A stretch of DNA of 64,000 nucleotides from Wandonia haliotis (lineage in GTDB: Bacteria; Bacteroidota; Bacteroidia; Flavobacteriales_D; Crocinitomicaceae): the NCBI RefSeq assembly GCF_039523435.1, contig NZ_BAAAFH010000022.1, positions 124,001 to 188,000 on the forward strand, in the 5' to 3' direction. Positions within the stretch are counted from its first letter, which is position 1, and every line of letters begins with the position of its first letter. The position numbers and the translations under genes are program-made. Of this stretch, positions 8,891 to 15,508 are shown in pieces. The notes under the pieces were generated by a model, which worked only from the letters and a program-made list of their open reading frames with translations, searched no databases and had not been told where the DNA came from.

Positions 8891-9970
8891 CTATTTCAGA
8901 ATATGAAAATAGGTATTTTCATGTGTCGCTTCCTTTTTACCCAAACAAACCAATAAGTCTTCCAACATGACATGGGGCTCTATGACTCCCTTCGAAAAGT
9001 AGTCATTCTCCGCTGTATTACAGAAAATCACTTTACCTTCCCGAACCGAACGAAACGAAGCATATACTTTATTTTCCCCCAGTAATTTTTCCATTGTATA
9101 TCCGGGTTCTCTTTCGCTGATAATCACCCAATACTCAGCTTCAGCCAGGACAGAATATCCTTCTTCCATTGAAAGGACGACATTTCCGTCCTCTTTTCTG
9201 TCCGAAAAAACATACTCAAGTCCTGCATCTTTCATCAAATTAGCTGTAATTGAATTTCCAGATGGCATATTCCAGTGTTCACCAAAGGGGAGGTTTAATG
9301 CAACTGAAGCTGTTATTTCATTCTGTTGATTTTTCAGATAATCAGTTTCAATCTCCTCAAAAATGGTTTCTGCTTTTTCACTTCCGGTCAAAACACCAAA
9401 AAACTTCAGCCATTCTGCTCTTGCCAACGGTGTAGACTCAAGGTACTCGGTTATTAATACCGTTTTTATCCCCAGTCGGTGGAATCTTTCCACGTCTTTT
9501 TGTTCAAAAGGATATAAAAACAGAACATCCGGACCTAACCCCGCTATCCTCTCCATATTAAACCCATTATCTGAGCAAATTTCCTCAAGATGTTCTGCTT
9601 TATTCTTTTGTTCCTGGCTCAGGTATTTCTTTCCACAAATACCTGACAATTCGTCCACCTTTCCTAATCTTTCAAAAAAAGCAAAGTAAGTTGTTGATTG
9701 AATAGCCGTGCGCTCAAATGTATAGACAGGAAATGTTTGATCGGAATGTTTCAAATAACCGGAATCGGCAGTTTTACCATCAACCGGATATAGAATCTGA
9801 AACAACACCGTACTATCTGTTTCTTCAAAGCGAAATCCTTTTGCATGATGTATTTCTGGAAGTTCAATTCCGGTACTCTTATCTGTGACATGTTCTTCAT
9901 TATTATGCCGAATACAGGCGAAAAAAAGTCCCGAAATCAAAAAAAACAATATACTACCTATCCTCATCAT
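8891..9970 (-). CDS. BtuF-like corrinoid/metal-binding lipoprotein (ABC substrate-binding)
   Basis: A 359-residue periplasmic-binding protein with a helical backbone (TroA/BtuF superfamily). Residues 1-19 form a lipoprotein signal ending SGLFFAC, so the protein is likely membrane-anchored. The fold is supported by the segments GLGPDVLFLYPF and KTVLITEYLESTPLARAEW, and by the late segment FCNTAENDYFSKGVIEPHVMLEDL, which are typical of Fe-siderophore/cobalamin binding proteins in Bacteroidota. It is the last gene of the riboswitch-controlled unit, so corrinoid is the most probable ligand. Specificity is inferred from context only. The permease and ATPase (BtuC, BtuD) are not beside it. Confidence 0.75.
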   Translation of the reverse strand: MMRIGSILFFLISGLFFACIRHNNEEHVTDKSTGIELPEIHHAKGFRFEETDSTVLFQILYPVDGKTADSGYLKHSDQTFPVYTFERTAIQSTTYFAFFERLGKVDELSGICGKKYLSQEQKNKAEHLEEICSDNGFNMERIAGLGPDVLFLYPFEQKDVERFHRLGIKTVLITEYLESTPLARAEWLKFFGVLTGSEKAETIFEEIETDYLKNQQNEITASVALNLPFGEHWNMPSGNSITANLMKDAGLEYVFSDRKEDGNVVLSMEEGYSVLAEAEYWVIISEREPGYTMEKLLGENKVYASFRSVREGKVIFCNTAENDYFSKGVIEPHVMLEDLLVCLGKKEATHENTYFHILK

Positions 9971-9994
9971 GCTGCTATTTTTCCTACCTACGTT

Positions 9995-10996
9995 TTAGTA
10001 TTGCTTAATTAACTTAACTGTTTTTCTAAAATCAACACCTTCTACTTCTAACAAATATAAGCCTGCTTCTCCTTCTATAGTTGTAGAGAATACATTAGCT
10101 GAAGCAACCGTTTCTTCCACCATAACTTTTCCACTTAAATCCAGTAAACGAATCATTGTAACCGGAGTATCATTCTCCCAGGTTACAACTATCTTGTCAG
10201 TAAACGGATTCGGATAAACTGCAACAGCAGTAGTAGTTTCTTCTTCTATTCCTGCTCCCAATGACTCATGAATAACTCCTACTCCATCCAAATCAAAACC
10301 TCCTGAGTTAAATGGTGTTGGAAAAGGATCATTTACGGGGTTTCCCTGACTATCATACGTGGCATATTGAGGATCAATAGCTCCAACAACATCAATAATA
10401 CGTACGTGTGTGATATTCTCAAGATCAATCCCTGTGGAATCTACCAAATCATTTAAATCAAATGGCGTACCATACCCTTGCTTATATTTACCTGCCAGGT
10501 TATGTATTTTTGTGGCATCTATACTTCCAAACCCACCTACTTGTGTGTCTGTTTGCGTAAGTGAAACCGCCGGGAAGCGAACAAAATGCCCGCCATCCGA
10601 ACTAACTTCCACAAAAGCCAGTTCTAAGAATGTTTCAGAGAATGAATTTTCAAATACGCAGAAATCATAACCTTCCCCATTACGAATAGGATTTTCAAAT
10701 GTTAACGTCGCGATTCCTCCATCTCCCAATGAGACAATATTGGATGAATTTCCTTCCGCTACACCCATAGCCTCCTCCGCAGTCCCAAACGATGCATAAC
10801 TATTCCCCTCATATTCTGCTGAAGGATCTCCTATATTAATTAATCCTCTCTCTATCTCAGCACCTGTAGCCCAGGCAATAATTGCTGATGAATCTTTATG
10901 TATAGCTGTCGTACCAACCTGTCCGGCCGGAGGTGCATATTGTGCCGAAATTGAATAAAGAGAAAAAATAAAAAATCCTGTAATTACTTGTTTCAT
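9995..10996 (-). CDS. Secreted T9SS type A cargo protein, possible surface corrinoid binder
   Basis: A 333-residue protein with a signal peptide ending about residue 18 (YSISAQYAPP). Its body contains the conserved-looking segments SLGDGGIATLTFENPI, DFCVFENSF, LAFVEVSSDGGHFVRFP and NSGGFDLDGVGVIHE, and it has a C-terminal T9SS type A tail (VYPNPFTDKIVV to KTVKLIKQY, about 260-333). The T9SS tail sends it across the outer membrane for surface attachment or release. I recognise the body as a recurrent Bacteroidota surface family, but its function is not known to me. Its place between the BtuG-like and BtuF-like genes, about 10 and 24 bases from them, suggests a role in B12 capture. This is inference. 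Confidence 0.7.
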   Translation of the reverse strand: MKQVITGFFIFSLYSISAQYAPPAGQVGTTAIHKDSSAIIAWATGAEIERGLINIGDPSAEYEGNSYASFGTAEEAMGVAEGNSSNIVSLGDGGIATLTFENPIRNGEGYDFCVFENSFSETFLELAFVEVSSDGGHFVRFPAVSLTQTDTQVGGFGSIDATKIHNLAGKYKQGYGTPFDLNDLVDSTGIDLENITHVRIIDVVGAIDPQYATYDSQGNPVNDPFPTPFNSGGFDLDGVGVIHESLGAGIEEETTTAVAVYPNPFTDKIVVTWENDTPVTMIRLLDLSGKVMVEETVASANVFSTTIEGEAGLYLLEVEGVDFRKTVKLIKQY

Positions 10997-11005
10997 TTGT
11001 TTAAT

Positions 11006-12103
11006 TTATTGTTGTGGAATATATATGGTTTTATTTGGGTTTAAGCCACTTGTGTATTCAAACAGCAAATTCCCTTCTAAATCAATTATAACTACTTTCC
11101 CCTGATGAATGTATTGTTTGGCATCATTGAGTGCTAAAACACCCTGACCTGCTATCTGCATATAACGAATACCATAGAGTGTCTGAATAGACAGGTTTTC
11201 GATGATATCATCCTGTTCTACAGCCAGCGTCTGAGGATGCATGACCATGAGCTTTGATGTACCCAGAGAGCTGTTGTACTGTGCCAGATACAACTTTCCG
11301 GCAGCAAATGTCATCGCTGCTCCCGTACCCAGTTCAACCTCCGCTTCGATTTCCAGTGTTTGCAAATTAAGTCGGATAAGACGTGCCGGTATCATAGCAT
11401 AATCACCTCTCGTCATGACAAACAGATTTCCGTTATGGTCTTCTGTAATACTTCCCGGGTTCCGACCGACTTTAATTCTGGCTACTTCGTTCAGTTCGGG
11501 TAATTGAAACACACTAATCGTGCTATCTCCGGTTGATGTAAGCCCCCCTGAATTTGCAACAATCAAGTGATCTCCCGAACAATGAACAGCATCCGGATTT
11601 GTTCCTGCCTGAGCAATCTGTTGAATAGAAATTGTGGTCGTATCAATTTTGAAAATTGAACCATCAAATGCAGATATATAAGCATGATCCTGATAAAAAG
11701 CTATGTGACGAGGAGAACTTCCCGAGTTATTATTACTTAACGTCAACCGTGCAATCACCTCCCCGTTTCTTTTATTCAAGACATGCAAAGTATGTGAGTT
11801 ATTAACTACTACATAGATCTTATCCCCGTAAAGCGCGATATCATTCCCTGTATCACCCAGCCCCATTCCTGTTTTCTGTTCAAATACATGGTGGTAGACT
11901 TTTTTGCTATACAGATCATACCAGGTAAGTGTCGAGTTGTTTTGTTGGAATAAACCTTCATTTATTGTAAGTAGCCCATTCTCCAGTGACTCCGGGATTT
12001 CCAATGGTGTATCAGTAGGTTTTTTGCAGGAAATCACTACTAAAAGGATCAGTATACCTAATCCTCCACAAAGCATTTTATATCGTATGCTAAGACTTAC
12101 CAT
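11006..12103 (-). CDS. BtuG-like beta-propeller lipoprotein (YncE/DUF5074-like)
   Basis: A 365-residue surface lipoprotein. The signal is followed by the lipobox LLVVISC (Cys about 26), then a seven-bladed-propeller-type sequence. Repeated strands are visible in GLLTINEGLFQQNNSTLTWY, GNDIALYGDKIYVVVNNS, SPRHIAFYQDHAYISAFDG, NPDAVHCSGDHLIVANSGG and SITEDHNGNLFVMTRGDY. In Bacteroides, BtuG proteins of this kind sit on BtuB and bind cobalamin very tightly. Here the gene starts inside the end of the BtuB-like gene (14-base overlap) under a cobalamin riboswitch, which strongly supports the same job. Assignment to BtuG rests on context and general fold, not on checked binding residues. Confidence 0.78.
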   Translation of the reverse strand: MVSLSIRYKMLCGGLGILILLVVISCKKPTDTPLEIPESLENGLLTINEGLFQQNNSTLTWYDLYSKKVYHHVFEQKTGMGLGDTGNDIALYGDKIYVVVNNSHTLHVLNKRNGEVIARLTLSNNNSGSSPRHIAFYQDHAYISAFDGSIFKIDTTTISIQQIAQAGTNPDAVHCSGDHLIVANSGGLTSTGDSTISVFQLPELNEVARIKVGRNPGSITEDHNGNLFVMTRGDYAMIPARLIRLNLQTLEIEAEVELGTGAAMTFAAGKLYLAQYNSSLGTSKLMVMHPQTLAVEQDDIIENLSIQTLYGIRYMQIAGQGVLALNDAKQYIHQGKVVIIDLEGNLLFEYTSGLNPNKTIYIPQQ

Positions 12104-14111
12104 TCCATCCCATTTTAAGTCCTATTTCATAATTTCTTCCCGGCATAGGAAAGCTTCTCATAACCTGATATTGTTCATCAAACAAGTTATTCACTTTACC
12201 ATAAATCCGAAGCCGGACTCTTTTCATCTTAATCTCTCCTGATAAACGAATACTATGTAACCAGTATTCATCTAAAACATTGGCAGCAATATTCTCTCCC
12301 AAAACAAAGCGAAAATCATAGTATCCTACTTCGTAAGATAATTGAAGAAACTTCCAGTCTGCCACCAGTTCTCCTGAATAATTCCAATACGGTGTATAAG
12401 GAATTTGATGACCGTATGTCGCTGTATTCTTATCCGTAATATCACGGGATACATTCAGCGATGTTTTCTGAATCAATTGTCCTCCGAAACGATCATTCCG
12501 GCTTCTTTTACTAACAGATATTGACGCATCAAATCCGTAACTAATTACCTGACCAATGTTCCGAACAGACCATACAAATAAATTTTGTGTTGGAATGGTA
12601 ACAATCTTATCCGAGATTTGTCCTATAAAACCATCCGCAACGATTTCTGCTGAAAAACCTCTGTTCATTCCTGACTGCCAACTCATTCCTAAATTAAACA
12701 TTCTACTTTTTTCAGGTCTGAGATTTGTATTTCCTATTTGGCCAAAAAACAACTCATTAAAATTCGCAACACGCGCCGATTGTCCCAAAGACAACCGGTA
12801 AGCCAGAATACTCTTCTTCACAACCATTCGATAGTTTACCCCTAAAGAAGGTGTAAAAACAGGTGTATTACGCCAATTACTATCGATATGATTTCTTTCG
12901 GTCAATACCTGAACAGGAAGATCGACTCTCACTATCCACTTTCCGGGCTTCCATCTCATCCCGGCTGAGATCAGGCTTCGATGACGGCGGGGTTGTTTTA
13001 CCGCATCTGTATTTCCATCCAATGCGCCATAAATATACTGTACTCCCCAATTAACAGAACTATTTTTACTTAACTCAAGCCCAGCACTGTGACTTACATC
13101 TAACGTTCTTTCTTCATACCTCTCTCTTGATTCTCCACCCAGCGCAAATGGATTTCTGTAATCCGTAGATTGTAGTCCATAATTGACATAATTCTGCGAC
13201 TTTATACGTTTTCGAATCAGCTGGTATTTTATATTTCCTGCTAGATTAGAGGTAAGTAAGGTCTGAAAATTCTCCGGCTGATAAAATACAATTGCTCCAG
13301 GTAATACCTTATCACTTCTGTAATACTGAACTCCTGCCTGAAGCAGCTGTCCCGGTTTAAACGCAATACCTCCTCCCAGACGAATCTGTCCTTCCTGAAT
13401 TGAGTTATTATTCCGGGTGTCTTCTATTGTTGTCAGTCCATTCTCGTAGGAAAACGGATAATTTCCGCCAAAGAACATTCCATACCCGTTAGCAGATACA
13501 AAATATTTTTTTCCTGAAAAACTGGTATTTACGGACCACTTATGTCTGTTAAAAGAACCATACAGTCCACTCACTTCTACCTTACTTCGATTCGGGATAA
13601 ACATATAATCTGTCGTAAACACCTGCATAACTCCACCATGGGTTTTAGCCAGTACGGGAATCCCCCATTCGTCTGCCCCCCCCATAGAAAACTTAACCGC
13701 TTCTATAAAATCGGCTTGAATATTACCAAGATTTGTGCTCCCATTCTGGTGGAACATAGCCGGCATTCCATTTGTAAGAACAAGAAAATGCTGAGACCCT
13801 AACCCTCTTGCATTCATTGTCTTTAAACCACCCACTCCACCATAAGAACGCAAAAAAACTCCGGGAAAAGCACGTGTTATCTCTCCGAGATCATCCGGTC
13901 TTTTTCGTTCTATCTCTTCACGCGTCACCAAAGCTCCGGAGACTGTTGATTGCAGTTGAGGAACGGTTAGTATAGAGTCTTTATGTAAAATTTCTACCTC
14001 ATGAAATACTTTTCCATTCAAGGTGTCAGGCTGAGCAAACAGAAGTCCTGATGAGAATAACATGGTAAAAATAAAATATCCCCAAAGCAAATAACCGGAA
14101 GAATTACTCAT
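12090..14111 (-). CDS. BtuB-like TonB-dependent outer-membrane receptor
   Basis: About 673 residues from the ATG at 14111. The signal peptide ends near LLFAQPD, and a plug domain (VPQLQSTVSGALVTREEIER to GGVMQVFTTDY) leads into a 22-strand barrel ending GRNYEIGLKMGW. The short plug without a carboxypeptidase-like N-domain, and a total below 700 residues, resemble BtuB rather than SusC. The riboswitch upstream and the BtuG-like gene downstream point to cobalamin or another corrinoid as substrate, imported with TonB energy. An alternative in-frame ATG at 14150 would add 13 residues before the signal peptide and is less likely. Confidence 0.82.
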   Translation of the reverse strand: MSNSSGYLLWGYFIFTMLFSSGLLFAQPDTLNGKVFHEVEILHKDSILTVPQLQSTVSGALVTREEIERKRPDDLGEITRAFPGVFLRSYGGVGGLKTMNARGLGSQHFLVLTNGMPAMFHQNGSTNLGNIQADFIEAVKFSMGGADEWGIPVLAKTHGGVMQVFTTDYMFIPNRSKVEVSGLYGSFNRHKWSVNTSFSGKKYFVSANGYGMFFGGNYPFSYENGLTTIEDTRNNNSIQEGQIRLGGGIAFKPGQLLQAGVQYYRSDKVLPGAIVFYQPENFQTLLTSNLAGNIKYQLIRKRIKSQNYVNYGLQSTDYRNPFALGGESRERYEERTLDVSHSAGLELSKNSSVNWGVQYIYGALDGNTDAVKQPRRHRSLISAGMRWKPGKWIVRVDLPVQVLTERNHIDSNWRNTPVFTPSLGVNYRMVVKKSILAYRLSLGQSARVANFNELFFGQIGNTNLRPEKSRMFNLGMSWQSGMNRGFSAEIVADGFIGQISDKIVTIPTQNLFVWSVRNIGQVISYGFDASISVSKRSRNDRFGGQLIQKTSLNVSRDITDKNTATYGHQIPYTPYWNYSGELVADWKFLQLSYEVGYYDFRFVLGENIAANVLDEYWLHSIRLSGEIKMKRVRLRIYGKVNNLFDEQYQVMRSFPMPGRNYEIGLKMGWNGKS

Positions 14112-14162
14112 TTGCTTCACATTATTAACTACTTTGGGGATATCAACCATATTACAAAAGGA

Positions 14163-15128
14163 CTACTGTACTACGATTCTTTTAACTGTGTTATCCATTT
14201 GGAATACATAGATTCCAGAGTCTAACCCCGAAACGTCTACTTTCATTCCGGACACAACAGTTTCAAACTTATAAATTACTTGTCCTGATAAAGTAAGTAA
14301 CTGCGCTCCTGATGGAACTTCCGACTCTGTTACTACTGTAAAAGATGTCGTAGCCGGATTTGGAAAGATAGAAAATTCAGCTATTTCATTTCCTGATACA
14401 CTTGCAGAATTAACTACCTCATACTCGATGTTATCCAAAGCAAAATATGCCGGAGTATTCATTCCATACTCTCCTACATCCGTCGATTGCATTTTAAATG
14501 TTAGCTTAGAAACTATTCCCAAAGAAGATAAATCTATTTGTTCCCATGTATCAACAATATAATCCTCTACGTCATTCTCAAAACGGTAATCAGCCAAGTA
14601 AAAGATTACAGAATCCGTCATCTCATTAGCAGTATTCCATCCATATACGATCAGACGTAACCAATCTTCGCCATTTGTCCCATCCACATCTCCACCGGCA
14701 TTTGTGGTAGAACCAAATTGTTTTGCAACTCCATCTCCATCTCGCATTGATAAAGCAGCATACGTTGTATTGGTTACGGAAATAGTTGAAACTTCTGAAG
14801 GTTCATCAAACGTAATAACACCATCACTATACCACACAGCATAATTTACAGACGCATCTCCGGATCCTGTAAAAGCACTGTATTGATTCTGATAACCCGC
14901 TGTTGTGACATCTGTATCTTTTGAATATGCAAACCCTGACCATGATGACCAATCAGGCGTATACGAATTTGAAAAGGTCAATTGCTGACTTTGAAACATT
15001 CCCGATCCATCTGATCCGTTCCAGAAATTCTGACCCGATTCAAAAGTCAACTCTTCAAAATCAACTGTTTGTTGACCGTAAAGAATACCGGCAGACAAAG
15101 CCATTACAGAAAGTACTAATTTTTTCAT
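14163..15128 (-). CDS. DUF4465-like T9SS type A cargo protein under the cobalamin riboswitch
   Basis: A 321-residue secreted protein and the first gene of the B12 unit. The signal peptide starts MKKLVLSVMALSAG and is cleaved near YGQQ. The body matches what I know of DUF4465 proteins: VDFEELTFESGQNFWNGSDG, WSGFAYSKDTD, NQYSAFTGSGDASVNYAVWY, YGWNTANEMTDSVIFYLADY and PAYFALDNIEY. A T9SS type A tail follows (FSIFPNPATTSFTVV to KRIVVQ, about 253-321). DUF4465 has no function known to me. Being the first gene behind the riboswitch makes it a strong candidate surface corrinoid-binding protein. I chose ATG 15128 because it begins the signal peptide; an upstream ATG at 15173 adds 15 residues of charged leader. 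Confidence 0.72.
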   Translation of the reverse strand: MKKLVLSVMALSAGILYGQQTVDFEELTFESGQNFWNGSDGSGMFQSQQLTFSNSYTPDWSSWSGFAYSKDTDVTTAGYQNQYSAFTGSGDASVNYAVWYSDGVITFDEPSEVSTISVTNTTYAALSMRDGDGVAKQFGSTTNAGGDVDGTNGEDWLRLIVYGWNTANEMTDSVIFYLADYRFENDVEDYIVDTWEQIDLSSLGIVSKLTFKMQSTDVGEYGMNTPAYFALDNIEYEVVNSASVSGNEIAEFSIFPNPATTSFTVVTESEVPSGAQLLTLSGQVIYKFETVVSGMKVDVSGLDSGIYVFQMDNTVKRIVVQ

Positions 15129-15278
15129 AAGCATAAATTTTAGTCTGTGATTCTTCTTTTTTATCACATTCAATTCAACATATGCTCACAGGGAAAACAA
15201 AAACTTGAATACCGGATATGCGCACTATCCGTTTCCAAATTTTCAGCTTTTATCCTGAAAGCGAAAACTTAATGACCC

Positions 15279-15425
15279 ATGGCAGGTATTCTGACTTGTC
15301 TCTGGTTTAACTCACCTTCCCATCCCTCAGGGAGAGAGACAGTGGTAATTCAAGTTAACCTTTATGAGACTTACAGCTGCAGGAACAGTTCCGGAATTTC
15401 ACCGGATTCCCTTTTTATCCCGATT
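15279..15425 (-). ncRNA. Cobalamin (B12) riboswitch
   Basis: Read on the minus strand, the leader contains the conserved aptamer pieces in order: CCGGTGAAATTCCGG (15391-15405), the CTG-CAGCTGTAAG segment (15370-15381), a CCACTG/GGGAAGG central part, and the B12 box GTCAGAATACCTGCC (15281-15295). These match the standard cobalamin element. The transcript should start near 15441. The first gene begins at 15128, leaving about 150 bases for the expression platform. There a 6-bp hairpin (15213-15231), followed by a U-rich stretch (15193-15204), could act as terminator or as a partner of the switching helix. Confidence 0.93.
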
Positions 15426-15447
15426 AAACGAGAACCATAAATCGAGT

Positions 15448-15455
15448 CAAAGATA
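15448..15455 (-). promoter_or_regulatory. -7 box of the riboswitch transcript
   Basis: The minus-strand sequence TATCTTTG is a perfect TAnnTTTG box. Its predicted start is near 15441-15443, just before the aptamer. The box lies directly after, and partly within, the U-tract region of the terminator of the upstream type B gene, so the end of one unit and the promoter of the next are fused. No clear -33 element was found at the usual distance. Confidence 0.6.
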
Positions 15456-15486
15456 AAAAAAAGGAGTAACCTACATTACTCCTTTT
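15451..15486 (-). terminator. Intrinsic terminator after the 811-residue T9SS type B gene
   Basis: On the minus strand an 11-bp perfect stem AAAAGGAGTAA (15476-15486) / TTACTCCTTTT (15459-15469), with a 6-base loop, is followed by four more T. It begins 23 bases after the stop codon of the type B gene at 15509. Confidence 0.8.
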
Positions 15487-15508
15487 CAAAATATTAATGT
15501 CTGCGTTC

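Noticed and set aside
8890..8913. Inverted repeat CCTATTT / AAATAGG at the junction of the phosphoesterase and BtuF-like genes
   Set aside because: AT-rich with no clear T-tract directly after it. It could be a weak bidirectional terminator, but is not strong enough to call.
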